Shown here in pieces: positions 9,178-19,046 of a stretch of DNA of 64,000 bases. The translations under genes and the position numbers were made by a program. A model generated the notes under the pieces. It searched no databases. It saw nothing but the letters and a program-made list of their open reading frames with translations, and had not been told where the DNA came from. Each line of letters opens with the position of its first letter. Position 1 is the stretch's first letter. The DNA is from Hahella sp. (GTDB lineage Bacteria; Pseudomonadota; Gammaproteobacteria; Pseudomonadales; Oleiphilaceae), in contig JANQMN010000149.1 of NCBI GenBank assembly GCA_028280065.1, positions 1 through 64,000 on the forward strand, in the 5' to 3' direction.

Positions 9178-10377
9178 ATGTCTAAGAAATCCGCCATTAT
9201 GTCGACTTATGGCCGCATGCCAATCGCCTTTTCCCACGGTCAAGGCAGCTGGCTATTCGATACGAATGGCACCAAGTATTTTGATGCACTGACCGGTATA
9301 GCAGTATGCGGCCTTGGCCACGCACACCCTGCCGTGGCGGAAGCAATAAACCGCCAGGCCAATAAACTCTGTCATTGCTCTAATCTGTACCAAATGCCTC
9401 TCCAAGAAGACCTGGCGAAAAAACTTTGTCAAGTATCAGGAATGGAAAGCGCGTTCTTCTGCAATTCAGGTGCCGAAGCAAATGAAGCCGCAATCAAATT
9501 GGCGCGGCTGTATGGGCATAACAAAGGTATTGATAAACCCGCCATAATCGTCATGGAGAATTCATTTCATGGAAGGACCATTGCAACTCTCAGTGCTACC
9601 GGCAACAGAAAGGTACAAGCGGGATTCGAACCTCTCTTAAGTGGCTTTATTCGGGCTCCGTTTAATGACGCCGATGTTTTGCGAACCATCGCCACAACCA
9701 ACAATAATGTGGTGGCAATCATGCTGGAGCCCGTACAGGGTGAAGGCGGTATTCGAGCAGCAGAGCCTGGCTACTTTAAAGCTGTCAGAGAAATATGCGA
9801 CCGGCATGATTGGTTGATGATTACCGATGAAGTACAGTCCGGCAACGGGCGCTGCGGCCGTTATTTCGCCTACCAGGAGCTGGGCCAGACACCGGATATC
9901 GTGACCACTGCCAAGGGTCTCGGGAATGGCTTTCCGATAGGTGCATGCCTGGCGCGTGGTGATGCGGCAGAAACCTTTAAGCCAGGCCATCACGGCTCCA
10001 CATTTGGCGGCAATCCTCTAGCCTGTGCCGCAGCCTTGACAGTAATTGAAAGAATTGAACAAGACGGCTTGGCAACACGTGCTAAAACATTGGGAAGCCG
10101 GATTCGACAGCAGCTTAGCCAGGCTTTCGAAGGGTCAGATTACGTAAAGGAAATCCGTGGCCTGGGTTTAATGATCGGCGTCGAGTTAACCAGTTCTTGT
10201 ACTGAGCTAGTGCCGCTGGCCCAGTCGCAAGGCCTGTTGATCAACGTCACGCAGGATCGCACGGTTCGTCTGCTACCGCCTTTAACGATGAGTGACGAAG
10301 AGGCTGCGCACCTGGTTTCCACATTAACGCGCTTGATTAAACTCTATGCGGGGGACGACCGTCAACAACCGCGTTAA
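9178..10377 (+). CDS. argD: Acetylornithine aminotransferase (class III, PLP)
   Basis: Converts N-acetylglutamate semialdehyde and glutamate to N-acetylornithine in arginine synthesis; the enzyme often also serves lysine synthesis. Visible motifs are NSGAEANEAAIKLAR, FHGRTIATLSATG, the DEVQSGNGRCG segment and the PLP lysine in TTAKGLGNGFP (about residue 246). At about 399 residues it is of normal length. The ATG at 9178 is chosen, with GGAG upstream at 9161-9164; the open frame extends to a TTG at 9118, which falls inside the hairpin T-run and is unlikely. argF follows after a terminator. Confidence 0.95.
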   Translation: MSKKSAIMSTYGRMPIAFSHGQGSWLFDTNGTKYFDALTGIAVCGLGHAHPAVAEAINRQANKLCHCSNLYQMPLQEDLAKKLCQVSGMESAFFCNSGAEANEAAIKLARLYGHNKGIDKPAIIVMENSFHGRTIATLSATGNRKVQAGFEPLLSGFIRAPFNDADVLRTIATTNNNVVAIMLEPVQGEGGIRAAEPGYFKAVREICDRHDWLMITDEVQSGNGRCGRYFAYQELGQTPDIVTTAKGLGNGFPIGACLARGDAAETFKPGHHGSTFGGNPLACAAALTVIERIEQDGLATRAKTLGSRIRQQLSQAFEGSDYVKEIRGLGLMIGVELTSSCTELVPLAQSQGLLINVTQDRTVRLLPPLTMSDEEAAHLVSTLTRLIKLYAGDDRQQPR

Positions 10378-10400
10378 AACAAGCGTATACGCCGAAGGTA

Positions 10401-10425
10401 AAGACGACCCAAGCGGTCGTCTTTT
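10401..10425 (+). terminator. Rho-independent terminator after argD
   Basis: A perfect nine-base stem, AAGACGACC (10401-10409) with GGTCGTCTT (10415-10423), encloses a five-base loop and runs into TTTT and TTT. It sits 24 bases after the argD stop, so argF probably has its own promoter or depends on read-through. Confidence 0.85.
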
Positions 10426-10477
10426 AGTTTAAGTACCGCGAGGTCCAACTGACTTTAATCCACAAATAGTGATAAAT

Positions 10478-11392
10478 ATGCAAACTCAACATTTTCTAAC
10501 GCTTAATGACTTGTCATCCGAGCAGCTAAAAAAATTGATAGACAGAGCAATTGAGCTGAAGCAGCAACACAAGGCCGGCCAAATGTACCAACCATTTCAA
10601 GGCAAAGTCCTGGGCATGGTATTTGAGAAGTCATCCACCCGTACAAGAGTTTCATTTGAAGCAGGTATGTCACAGCTGGGTGGCTCCTCGATATTTCTTT
10701 CACCGAGGGACACCCAACTTGGCCGCGGCGAACCCATCGAAGACAGTGCGCGGGTCTTATCGAGGATGGTGGATACCATCATGATAAGGACTTTCGAGCA
10801 TGCCAAAATCATGCGCTTTGCCGAATACTCCGGAGTCCCTGTCATCAATGCGCTGACAGACGAATATCACCCCTGTCAGCTACTGGCCGATATCCAGACA
10901 TATGTTGAACACAGAGGAGCTATTTCAGGAAAAAAAGTAGCCTGGATAGGCGATGGCAACAATATGTGTAACAGCTATGTTAACGCCGCCAGGCAATTTG
11001 ATTTCCAATTATCAGTTGCCTGCCCGGAAGGGTATGAACCGTTGGCCCAACTAGTCGAGCTCAATTCCGATCGCGTCACAATCGTAAGGAATCCGGAAGA
11101 AGCTGCCGCTGACGCCGATCTGGTCGCCACTGACGTGTGGGCGTCAATGGGCCAAGAAGAGGAGCAAAAACAACGCATGGCGGCATTCAAAGATTATCAG
11201 GTATCACCAAAACTGATGGAGGCGGCACATAGCGATGCGCTATTCATGCATTGCTTGCCGGCACATCGCGGCGAAGAAGTCAGCGAAGACATGTTGGATC
11301 ATGGCTCGTCAGTCGTCTGGGACGAGGCTGAAAACCGGCTGCATGCGCAGAAAGCGTTATTGGAAATGCTCTTACTTAGAGAACGGAAATAA
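10478..11392 (+). CDS. argF: Ornithine carbamoyltransferase
   Basis: Makes citrulline from ornithine and carbamoyl phosphate, the sixth step of arginine synthesis. The carbamoyl-phosphate loop SSTRTR (about residues 51-56), the HPCQLLAD motif and the ornithine-binding [11 protein letters not shown] (about residue 258) are all intact. Length is about 304 residues, normal for the family. The ATG at 10478 is preferred over the in-frame GTG at 10469. It forms an argD-argF pair split by a terminator. Confidence 0.96.
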   Translation: MQTQHFLTLNDLSSEQLKKLIDRAIELKQQHKAGQMYQPFQGKVLGMVFEKSSTRTRVSFEAGMSQLGGSSIFLSPRDTQLGRGEPIEDSARVLSRMVDTIMIRTFEHAKIMRFAEYSGVPVINALTDEYHPCQLLADIQTYVEHRGAISGKKVAWIGDGNNMCNSYVNAARQFDFQLSVACPEGYEPLAQLVELNSDRVTIVRNPEEAAADADLVATDVWASMGQEEEQKQRMAAFKDYQVSPKLMEAAHSDALFMHCLPAHRGEEVSEDMLDHGSSVVWDEAENRLHAQKALLEMLLLRERK

Positions 11393-11765
11393 AGAACAAT
11401 TTCTTCCAATCTATTAGAAGCAGACAGAATTTCCTGCAGTGATGGTGGCCGGGTGGCCTTGCCCGGCTTGCCCGGCTTGCCGCGGATTATGTTATCGCTT
11501 TTAACTGATGCGGTCTGACCGAACCGAGTTATATCTGGTTGCCCTTCCTAGTCCGTCTTTCGTAAGCAACGGAGGCGTTTCTCACAGGCAAAAAAAGGGG
11601 CCCGTATAGGCCCACAATGAAACAAGGAAAGTTCGATAGAACTACAACCTCAAAGAGTCATCCCTTACGCTTTTAAGTATGGATTCCGCCTGCCATTTAG
11701 TCTGTTGCGAAACTGTCGCTTAATGTAACAATAGGTAAACCGGACTAGGCCTTTCGGCCTATAAC
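11393..11765. other. Intergenic region between argF and the two-component system
   Basis: No gene is seen in this 373-base convergent spacer. It contains a short direct repeat of CTTGCCCGG near 11458-11480, a minus-strand terminator (listed separately), and a small TAGGCC/GGCCTA hairpin near 11744-11762 just after the sensor-kinase stop. Confidence 0.6.
11590..11613 (-). terminator. Rho-independent terminator for the two-component operon
   Basis: Read on the minus strand, GGGCC and GGCCC form a stem around a six-base loop, followed by one C and seven T residues (the A-run at 11590-11596). It is about 150 bases beyond the sensor-kinase stop. Confidence 0.7.
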
Positions 11766-13331
11766 CTAATCCTGGCGACGCGGCCAGACTAAAGAAAACT
11801 TAGCGCCGCCAAGCTCTTCGCTACGCGCGACAAACGCTTGACCGCCATGCCAATAGAGAATTCTGCGGACGATCGACAAACCTAATCCGTAGCCGCCTGA
11901 ACTACGTGTACGGCTGTCATCTAAACGTGCAAAAGCGGTAAAGACCTTCTCCCAATCGGATTCCGGAATACCGGGGCCGTCGTCTTCCACATCTATCCGG
12001 CAGGTATCGGCGCCGAAAGTCGCTTTCACCGTTACTATTGATTTAGCGTACCGGGTGGCATTGCCAACCAGGTTTTGTATGGAGCGGTGAATATAGCGCG
12101 GTTCCACCTCAGACATCTTCCAGCGCTCTGCATCGGGTGAAAAAACTGAGGTAATGCGCATTTCCGGTTTTACCGATTGCTGCTCTTCGACGACCTGATC
12201 GACAATATCAATCAGATTAGTCTCCTGGAAATCCAGAATTGGCCCTCCCTGTTCCAGCCGCGCGTAGGTGAGAATTTCGTCAATCAGTTCATTCAGCTCT
12301 TGAATGTCGTGATCAATTCCCTGCAGTTGCTTGATTTGCAATGGATCTTCGACGCTATCCTCGATCATCTGAACGCCAAAGCGAATGCGCGCAACCGGGG
12401 TTCTTAACTCATGGGAAACAGCATGTATCATCTCTCTCTGGACCGCGACCAGGCGTTGAATATGGTCAGCCATTTGGTTAAAAACCATGGCGAGCCGGCC
12501 CACTGAATCAAATCTATTATCATCAACCCGTGCGTCCAGTTCGCCTCGGGAAATCCTGCTGGTTACCGATTCCAGCTTGCGAAGCCGGCGCTCCAGGTTT
12601 TCCAACAACAGAAATAGCGTGCCGCCGACGCAAACCGCTCCGACCAGCACCAGCGTCAAAATAATCGGCCAAGCCCATGGATCGAAAGTAGGCAAAGGAT
12701 CAAACTTAACGAAATACTCGGTATCAAGGGCAATTGCCAGTACCGCGCCTTGTCCTGGAAAAGAGGGCAACAATACCCAGCCATTTTCGAGAAACAGCTT
12801 TTGTTTGCTACCCTGCCAGGCAGCCAGCTCTGTCATGGGAGCGATATGCGAAGTCAGATCAAACTGTTCGGCCAGACGGTCCAGCCGCTGTATCCGGGCA
12901 TCATTCGGTAACGCCCGAATCTGCATCGCAATTAATTGTCCTGCCCACAATGTGGTCCCTAGCGGGAGGTCCGAAAAGTAGGCGACGAGGATGTTTTCCC
13001 GATCCAGCGTTGTGAAGGCATGCAAACCGCTTTGATGCCGTTTCACCAGCGTTTGGCCATAACCCAAGCGTTCACGCTGCAGGCGGCTAAGCGGCAAATC
13101 CGTCTTGGCAACAGCTTCTATAAATGTATCCGGGGGGGAAATGGCTTCCAGAAACGCCAAATGCTGCTCAGGATTAACGCTAACCCAATCGAAGAGCGGC
13201 TTAACCCGCTGTTCTTGATACTGCAGAAAACGCACGCTATTAAGTGAGTAAAACAGCCCTACCGCGACAATACTGAATAAAACCAACGCGCCGGTGACGC
13301 CGGAGAAAACTCGCAGGAAAACACTGTTCAC
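11766..13331 (-). CDS. Membrane sensor histidine kinase, RstB-like
   Basis: An N-terminal membrane helix (about residues 8-30) and a second near 225-245 enclose a roughly 190-residue periplasmic domain, followed by HAMP, a HisKA dimerisation domain with phospho-acceptor histidine in HAVSHELRTPVARIRFG (about residue 306), and a HATPase_c domain with N box (QNLVGNATRYA), DDGPGIPE and GYGLGLSIV. It starts 18 bases after the response-regulator stop and forms one operon with it. The layout and sequence resemble RstB; the signal sensed is not evident. Confidence 0.92.
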   Translation of the reverse strand: MNSVFLRVFSGVTGALVLFSIVAVGLFYSLNSVRFLQYQEQRVKPLFDWVSVNPEQHLAFLEAISPPDTFIEAVAKTDLPLSRLQRERLGYGQTLVKRHQSGLHAFTTLDRENILVAYFSDLPLGTTLWAGQLIAMQIRALPNDARIQRLDRLAEQFDLTSHIAPMTELAAWQGSKQKLFLENGWVLLPSFPGQGAVLAIALDTEYFVKFDPLPTFDPWAWPIILTLVLVGAVCVGGTLFLLLENLERRLRKLESVTSRISRGELDARVDDNRFDSVGRLAMVFNQMADHIQRLVAVQREMIHAVSHELRTPVARIRFGVQMIEDSVEDPLQIKQLQGIDHDIQELNELIDEILTYARLEQGGPILDFQETNLIDIVDQVVEEQQSVKPEMRITSVFSPDAERWKMSEVEPRYIHRSIQNLVGNATRYAKSIVTVKATFGADTCRIDVEDDGPGIPESDWEKVFTAFARLDDSRTRSSGGYGLGLSIVRRILYWHGGQAFVARSEELGGAKFSLVWPRRQD

Positions 13332-13349
13332 TGATGTGACGCCTAGGAC

Positions 13350-14087
13350 CTAGGCTTCTTTAACGAACAGATAGCCCTTACTGCGAACAGTCTTGATACG
13401 TCTGGGGTGAACCGGATCGTCGCCGATTTTTGGACGGATTCTGGAGACGCGAACATCAATTGAGCGATCTTGCCCGTCATACTCAATCCCGCGTAATGCA
13501 GTAAAAATCTCTTCCCTGCTCAAAACCCTACCGGCACTGCTCGCTAGCAACCAAAGCAAATCGAATTCAGCACTGGTTAAGTCGATACTTTCGTCATCCA
13601 GCCATGCTTCTCGCATAGAGCGATCGATCACCAGGTTGTTAAACACCAACCGGACCGGCTCGTCTCCGGGTGCATCCGGCTCTGCCGCGACCGGTGCAGC
13701 CTCGCTTTGTTCCTTGATTCTGCGCAGCAAAGCGCGAATTCTGGCCAACAGCACGCGGGGGCGCACCGGCTTACACATATAATCATCGGCGCCCATCTCC
13801 AGACCCAGAACTTGGTCAAGGTCATCGGTGCGAGCCGTCAGCATCAAAATGGGGCCTCGATAATTCGGTCTTACCTTGCGGCAAATAGACAATCCATCTT
13901 CACCTGGCAGCATCAGATCCAGCACAACCAAATCCGGTTGTTCCCCCTGAATTCTTTCCACCGCGCGGCTGCCGTTCGGCTCGACTGACACTACCAGACC
14001 ATTGGATTCCAGATATTCTTTTGTGAGATCAGCTAACCTTTCGTCGTCTTCAACGATTAATATTCGCCAAGCTTCAGTTGTATCCAC
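13350..14087 (-). CDS. OmpR/PhoB-family response regulator, RstA-like
   Basis: A receiver domain (residues about 8-120) carries phospho-acceptor Asp57 in VLDLMLPGEDG and the conserved Lys region MCKPVRPRVLLARI. A linker rich in Ala/Pro/Glu precedes a winged-helix DNA-binding domain from about residue 150 (TSAEFDLLWLLASSAGRVLSREEIF to RIKTVRSKGYLF). It is the first gene of a two-gene operon with the kinase. Target genes cannot be named from the window. Confidence 0.94.
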   Translation of the reverse strand: MDTTEAWRILIVEDDERLADLTKEYLESNGLVVSVEPNGSRAVERIQGEQPDLVVLDLMLPGEDGLSICRKVRPNYRGPILMLTARTDDLDQVLGLEMGADDYMCKPVRPRVLLARIRALLRRIKEQSEAAPVAAEPDAPGDEPVRLVFNNLVIDRSMREAWLDDESIDLTSAEFDLLWLLASSAGRVLSREEIFTALRGIEYDGQDRSIDVRVSRIRPKIGDDPVHPRRIKTVRSKGYLFVKEA

Positions 14088-14628
14088 GTTTTCCCTATCT
14101 CTCGAATTATTGTTGAGTATCGTCCATTCCCCTAGTTAGCACCCGTCTTCCCTGAAAAGCGTCGTCATTCCCCATCTATGGAAACGTCACCGACTGGATC
14201 AGAAATTTTTTCTATTGCTATCGTGCAGTGCTTTTTACCTTATAAAAAAGTAGCACTTTTATTTGCATATGTATATTTAAGTACTAAGGAAACCAGCAAT
14301 TTAGCGTCTTTTTTTCAAGGAACTTTCGCGAACTGGTTTAATTCGCGGGAAATTGATATAGGTCTACACGTCTGAAGTTATCAAAGATCTCCTTCACCCC
14401 GTTTATGCAACTGCACCACTAGCTGCAATATTTAATACTTTAAAAATAAACCAACGCCACCTGTTTGCAAAAAGACAGAATCTTAAAACTTATTGGTTTA
14501 CAGTTAGCGTCTGGACAATGCATTACCCATGCGCAGTTTGCAGTTCTGTCATCAGTTCGTCACTTCCATGTCACCAAGCTGTCAAGAAATCTCCATAGTA
14601 TCCGCGAAAACATTACTAGAGAACATTT
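14088..14628. other. Intergenic region upstream of the regulator (minus) and olsB (plus)
   Basis: This 541-base divergent region is visibly AT-rich around 14200-14300. It should hold promoters for both directions, but I see no convincing -35/-10 pair or repeat. Open frames here (for instance 14178-14375) lack a ribosome site and any recognisable sequence, and are left out. Confidence 0.5.
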
Positions 14629-15402
14629 ATGCACACTTCAGGAAACACAGCGAAAGTCCGGAGAGACCGAAGCAAACAGGTAAAACTGCATGTCCGGGTC
14701 GCACAGAACGAGACTGATCTGTTGCGGGCTCAACGCCTGCGGTACAGCATTTTTACCGAAGAATTCGGCGCAAACTTAAAAGGCGCGGAACAGGGAATCG
14801 ACTGTGATACGTTCGACCGGTATTGCGACCATCTGTTAGTGGAAGATTTAGTATCTGGACAAATCGTCGCAACCACCCGCCTGCTAAGCGACGACAACGC
14901 GGCCAAAGCAGGAAGTTTCTATTCTGAAAGTGAATTTGATCTGAGCAATATTTATCGACTTCCCGGCAATAAACTTGAAATCGGCCGAACCTGCGTGCAT
15001 GCACAATTTCGAAATGGCGCAACATTGGCACTGCTTTGGAGTGGGATAGCCAAATACGTTATTGACTATGACTATGAGCATCTTATTGGTTGCGGTTCCA
15101 TCGGACTTGCCAAAGGCACAGGTCCGGCCTGGTCAATTACAAAACAGTTACAACGAAACCACTTGTTGGATTCCGACAAACAGGTCACGCCAAAGCTTCC
15201 CCTGCCAAATCCCGATCAGGACGAACCGGTTAACAAAACGCCGATTCCTCCATTGATCAAAGCTTATATGCGCTTGGGAGCGAAAGTTGGCGGCGACCCT
15301 TGCTGGGATCCAGAGTTTCAATGCGCAGATCTGTTTTTAATGTTGCCGATTAGCGCACTCGAAGCACGCTATGCAAAACACTTCTTGAAAGAAGACAAAT
15401 AA
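14629..15402 (+). CDS. olsB: OlsB-type GNAT acyltransferase (3-hydroxyacyl-ACP:ornithine N-acyltransferase)
   Basis: The first step of ornithine-lipid synthesis: transfer of a 3-hydroxyacyl group to the alpha-amino group of ornithine. The sequence matches the hemolysin-like/OlsB acetyltransferase family: LRAQRLRYSIFTEEFGANL near residue 35, DRYCDHLLVED, ATTRLL, then KLEIGRTCVHAQFRNGA and a C-terminal KAYMRLGAKVGGDPCWDPEFQCADLF-like stretch typical of OlsB. olsA follows 49 bases later, which supports the assignment. No signal peptide is seen. Confidence 0.88.
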   Translation: MHTSGNTAKVRRDRSKQVKLHVRVAQNETDLLRAQRLRYSIFTEEFGANLKGAEQGIDCDTFDRYCDHLLVEDLVSGQIVATTRLLSDDNAAKAGSFYSESEFDLSNIYRLPGNKLEIGRTCVHAQFRNGATLALLWSGIAKYVIDYDYEHLIGCGSIGLAKGTGPAWSITKQLQRNHLLDSDKQVTPKLPLPNPDQDEPVNKTPIPPLIKAYMRLGAKVGGDPCWDPEFQCADLFLMLPISALEARYAKHFLKEDK

Positions 15403-15451
15403 CTTCTCTTTATTGCAATCAATAAGATCCGCCAGCGAGATATACTAGTAG

Positions 15452-16312
15452 ATGAAATATCCAAGAATAGTATTCCGGTCGCTTTTAATCATAAATTACA
15501 TCGGATTTGGCTTTCTACTTGCCGGCTACATTACACTGAAACCCTTGTTATTTGGGAGGGAGGCGGATACTGCAAAAATCACCCAAGCCTGGTTGTCAGG
15601 CTTATGCAGCATACTTAGCATCAAACCTATTGTTCAGGGACGACTCTCGACCGCGCCGGTGATGCTCTTATCGAACCACATTTCCTGGCTCGACATTCCG
15701 GTGCTTGGCAGTCTCCAGCCATTACGTTTTCTCTCAAAATCGGAAGTAGGCCAGTGGCCGCTTATCGGCAAGCTGGCAAAAAAAGCAGGAACCCTGTTTA
15801 TTGAGCGGGGAAGCGGCAAATCCAGCCAGGTGATCGAGGATTTAGCAGCTACTCTCGAAAAAGGTGAAACAGCCCTGATTTTTCCGGAAGGGACAACCAC
15901 CGACGGCCAGCAGGTCAAGAAATTTCACGCCCGGTTATTGAAAGCAGCACAGCGCGTAGAATGCTCGGTGCAACCTGTCACCCTGCACTATCGCCGCAAC
16001 GGCAACCCGGATAGTTTGGTGCCGTTCATCGATGATGACGAATTCTTTAGCCATCTTCTGCGGCTATTAAAGGCCCCGCCTACCAAAGTGTATATTTTTA
16101 TTCACTCGCCTATTGAAGTTACGGCCAACAGCAAGTTATTGGAAGTGGCCAAACTGGCCAGGGGTCAAGTAGCCGGTACGTTGAATCAAATGGAATGGCA
16201 AAATAGCCCGCATGCTCGGCTCAAAAACCCAAGCGCCAGCTATTCTGGGGAAGAAGAATCAAATAATGATGCAGAACAGCCGGAGTCTAGGGAATGGCAA
16301 CTCCCTGCTTAA
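15452..16312 (+). CDS. olsA: OlsA-type lysophospholipid/lyso-ornithine lipid O-acyltransferase (PlsC family)
   Basis: PlsC-family membrane acyltransferase with an N-terminal helix (about 8-30), the catalytic H-X4-D motif HISWLD (His76/Asp81), the RFLSKSEVGQWPLIG segment, and the FPEGTTTDG motif. Placed directly after olsB, it probably acylates lyso-ornithine lipid to give ornithine lipid. Its 3' end overlaps the convergent FKBP gene by 26 bases. The C-terminal ~35 residues are polar, Ser/Asn/Glu-rich and likely disordered. Confidence 0.85.
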   Translation: MKYPRIVFRSLLIINYIGFGFLLAGYITLKPLLFGREADTAKITQAWLSGLCSILSIKPIVQGRLSTAPVMLLSNHISWLDIPVLGSLQPLRFLSKSEVGQWPLIGKLAKKAGTLFIERGSGKSSQVIEDLAATLEKGETALIFPEGTTTDGQQVKKFHARLLKAAQRVECSVQPVTLHYRRNGNPDSLVPFIDDDEFFSHLLRLLKAPPTKVYIFIHSPIEVTANSKLLEVAKLARGQVAGTLNQMEWQNSPHARLKNPSASYSGEEESNNDAEQPESREWQLPA

Positions 16313-16742
16313 GCTCTTCGGAGGTTGCATCACGAACGGCTTTGATCTCAACCTCAAACACTAGAGTAATCCCGGCAAGAGGGTGATTGGCATCGACCAG
16401 GACACCGGCCGGCGAAACCTCTATTACCTTTACAACTTGCCGTTGTTCTCCTGACTGGGTTTGCAGCAGCATTCCCGGTTGCAGATTTTCCACACCGGAA
16501 AACTGCTCCGGATCCAATCGCTGAACAAGATCATCCCGTCGCTCGCCATAACCGGCGGCGGGAGGGACTTCCACTTCCAGCTTTTCGCCCGGTTGCCGTT
16601 CCAAAACGGCCGATTCCAAACCACTCGGCACCTGCTTCGCACCCTCTAGGAACACAAGAGGCTCGCCACCGATCGACGTGTCGACAACGTCGCCAAGATG
16701 GTTGAATAGCTTATAGTGAATATAAAAGACTCTGGGTAACAT
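16287..16742 (-). CDS. FKBP-type peptidyl-prolyl isomerase, SlyD-like
   Basis: A 151-residue SlyD/FkpB-like protein: GEPLVFLEGAKQVPSGLESAVLERQPGEKLEVEVPPAAGYGER is the split FKBP/insert-in-flap region, and VDANHPLAGITLVFEVEIKAV is the typical C-terminal FKBP strand. It probably acts as a cytoplasmic proline isomerase/chaperone. The His/Cys-rich metal-binding tail of E. coli SlyD is missing. The 3' end overlaps olsA on the other strand. Confidence 0.88.
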   Translation of the reverse strand: MLPRVFYIHYKLFNHLGDVVDTSIGGEPLVFLEGAKQVPSGLESAVLERQPGEKLEVEVPPAAGYGERRDDLVQRLDPEQFSGVENLQPGMLLQTQSGEQRQVVKVIEVSPAGVLVDANHPLAGITLVFEVEIKAVRDATSEELKQGVAIP

Positions 16743-16812
16743 GCCTTAACTCCAATTCCGAAGACTGGCAAGCCTAGCGTTTAGGTTCGGAGTCGGCAAG
16801 ATGAAAGGGGCG

Positions 16813-16844
16813 AAAAAGTAGAGAGGCCAATTTGACCTCTCTAC
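16813..16844 (-). terminator. Rho-independent terminator after the acetyl-CoA hydrolase/transferase gene
   Basis: A perfect nine-base stem (GTAGAGAGG at 16818-16826, CCTCTCTAC at 16836-16844) is followed on the minus strand by five T residues. It begins 31 bases past the stop at 16875. Confidence 0.88.
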
Positions 16845-16874
16845 CCGCTTTCGAGTAACGGTTGCGTGAAAAAA

Positions 16875-19046
16875 CTAGCCTAAAAGTTCAGCGGCCAGTA
16901 GTTTTTGCTCCAGCTTTTCTTTGAAGTTAGTCGGATTATCCAACTTCATCCGTTTAATCAAGGGTTCAATTTCCGATGGAATCTGCTTCACTTTCATCGC
17001 ATTGAGAATGCATTTGATCGTGCCGGAGCGCGTCGCAGTCTTGGCTTTCAACGCTTTTAGGGCCTTTCCGATTTTGAGTTCATCTTCGGTGAAATCACAA
17101 CCGAACGGGAAGGGTGCAAAGTGCCCTTGCCTGTTATATTTATGATGAATTGCCTGAATTTTCTCCGGGGTATTGCTCCGATACTGCTCAGGCAGCTGAT
17201 AATCAGATGGAATTTTTCCATTCTTCTTGCCTACTTCCAATAACTCATCCTGGAACCGGGAATCGGCAATTTTGATCATTTCGATGTAACAGTCACGATC
17301 CGTTTTGCCGAGAAGATCGGCTACGCCATATTCAGTGACATAAATGTCTCTTAAATGACGCGGGATGGTAATGTGGCCATAACTCAACATAATGTTGGAG
17401 TAGGTCTGACCTCCGGATTGCCGGGTTGATTTCAGCTTAAGAACGGAGCGGGAATCATTCATTTCGTGGGCCATCGACACGAAGTTATATTGACCGCCAA
17501 CGCCACTCACTACTTTACCGTTTGCCAAGCCATCGGATATCGCGGCTCCGCCAAGTGTCGCCATCATGGCCGAGTTTATGAACCGGGAGTCCTTTCGTTG
17601 AGCGACTTTCAAGTCCTGACGGCCATACCTATGGTCATAAAGATGGTTGATAAAGCCCACACTGGTCATACAAATTTTCTTATGCTCTTCATCGGTAAGT
17701 TCGTGCAGCATTTGGTAGAAAGGCGTGGGACCAAGGAAAAAGCCGCCGTGCATAATAGTACCGCCAGCCAGATGATCACCAAGCGCTTTGCTTTCCAGCA
17801 GATTTCGCACGGCTTGATCGGCAAGATTCGCTTCCACGGGTTCACCGTCTATGACCAGCGTACCGCCCTTAAACTCTGCATCAGGCTTTAATATGCCAAA
17901 TTCTTGTAAATATTTGATGTCCTTGGCACGCAATTGCTCAGAAATGACATCAGCCTCAACCAGGGCATCCAGTGTACCCATACTCACCTGAGTCGTAATC
18001 TTACCTTCGTTAATCAAGGTCTGTAGCCGAGTATCGTTAAACACTTCGCGTTTTATAATGCCGGCCTTGTACAGATACATGAAGCCGTCAACCAGCATTT
18101 CGCTGCAGCCGTAGAGTCCTTCGGTAAACTTATCCACGCCTCCAATGTCCTTCACAACCGGGTACTTGTTCGCGAGGTCCAATTCATTGTAGAGCGCTTT
18201 ATAGGTTGGATTATGTTCCTCGCGAAGAATGGTGCTGTAAACCAGAGCACTACCCAGCGAACCAATCCCAACCTGCAACGTTCCTCCGTCTTTCAGCAGG
18301 GTGCTGGCGTTGTAGCCGATCATGTGGTCAACCGGCGTAATGGCCATGTTGGGTACGCCAAACAGCTCATATGACGGTCCTGGCAAATCGATAATCATGT
18401 CGAACAAGTTGCCTTCCACCATGGCATGATTATGCATGAACGGCAGGTTTTTATTGACTTCACCTATCACAGCGATCGGCGTTCCCTTGGCTTCCAGTTT
18501 GCGCATTTCGGGAACGATATCGATTCCGGTATCCGGATTACAGCTCACGCTATATTTGGTTTCGCCATCGAAGTCGCGCTTGGCGACGCACTGAGATACA
18601 ACATTCACGCCATTAATCAAGAGGTCGCGAATGGCATGGGTATAGTTGCTATTTATGTAGTTTTGCTGTTGCGAGGGCACATTCAAGTAACTGCCCGCCT
18701 TGAAGAAAAACTCGATAAGTTCGACATTCGAAGGCAAGGCATTATTCCGAATATCGGTCACGTAGTCTAAGTCAGGAACACCTTTAAACTGTCTTTCTAC
18801 AAAAGGCTCCAAAAAGTTAGATTCAAGTTTGCTTTTACCTTTTGGCTTTTCCAACGATATCGCGGTCGCAAACTTTAAATTGATACTCCGATCTTTCTTG
18901 GCGCGGTTATATATCGCATTAGCCAGCAGCACTGGTTTCCCAAGTCCTAGAGGCATCCCAAAAACGATATTCTTGCCGACCTTGGCAAGGATTGCGTCGA
19001 CACATTTTTCTAGATCATCAAATTGTTGAGGAACGTTTTCGCTCAT
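16875..19046 (-). CDS. Acetyl-CoA hydrolase/transferase family protein
   Basis: A 723-residue member of the acetyl-CoA hydrolase/transferase family, the long form found in Pseudomonas-like bacteria. Typical motifs are VFGMPLGLGKPVLLANAIYNRA near the N-terminus, LQVGIGSLGSALVYS, and the C-terminal signature GKVVSGVGGQYNFVSMAHEM with SVLKLKSTR. Members hydrolyse acetyl-CoA or move CoA between carboxylic acids; the substrate cannot be set here. An NNxxS-like terminal stretch is absent. It is a single-gene unit ended by a strong terminator. Confidence 0.9.
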   Translation of the reverse strand: MSENVPQQFDDLEKCVDAILAKVGKNIVFGMPLGLGKPVLLANAIYNRAKKDRSINLKFATAISLEKPKGKSKLESNFLEPFVERQFKGVPDLDYVTDIRNNALPSNVELIEFFFKAGSYLNVPSQQQNYINSNYTHAIRDLLINGVNVVSQCVAKRDFDGETKYSVSCNPDTGIDIVPEMRKLEAKGTPIAVIGEVNKNLPFMHNHAMVEGNLFDMIIDLPGPSYELFGVPNMAITPVDHMIGYNASTLLKDGGTLQVGIGSLGSALVYSTILREEHNPTYKALYNELDLANKYPVVKDIGGVDKFTEGLYGCSEMLVDGFMYLYKAGIIKREVFNDTRLQTLINEGKITTQVSMGTLDALVEADVISEQLRAKDIKYLQEFGILKPDAEFKGGTLVIDGEPVEANLADQAVRNLLESKALGDHLAGGTIMHGGFFLGPTPFYQMLHELTDEEHKKICMTSVGFINHLYDHRYGRQDLKVAQRKDSRFINSAMMATLGGAAISDGLANGKVVSGVGGQYNFVSMAHEMNDSRSVLKLKSTRQSGGQTYSNIMLSYGHITIPRHLRDIYVTEYGVADLLGKTDRDCYIEMIKIADSRFQDELLEVGKKNGKIPSDYQLPEQYRSNTPEKIQAIHHKYNRQGHFAPFPFGCDFTEDELKIGKALKALKAKTATRSGTIKCILNAMKVKQIPSEIEPLIKRMKLDNPTNFKEKLEQKLLAAELLG

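Noticed and set aside
14178-14375. 65-codon ORF in the olsB upstream region
   Set aside because: No ribosome site, no recognisable sequence, AT-rich spacer.
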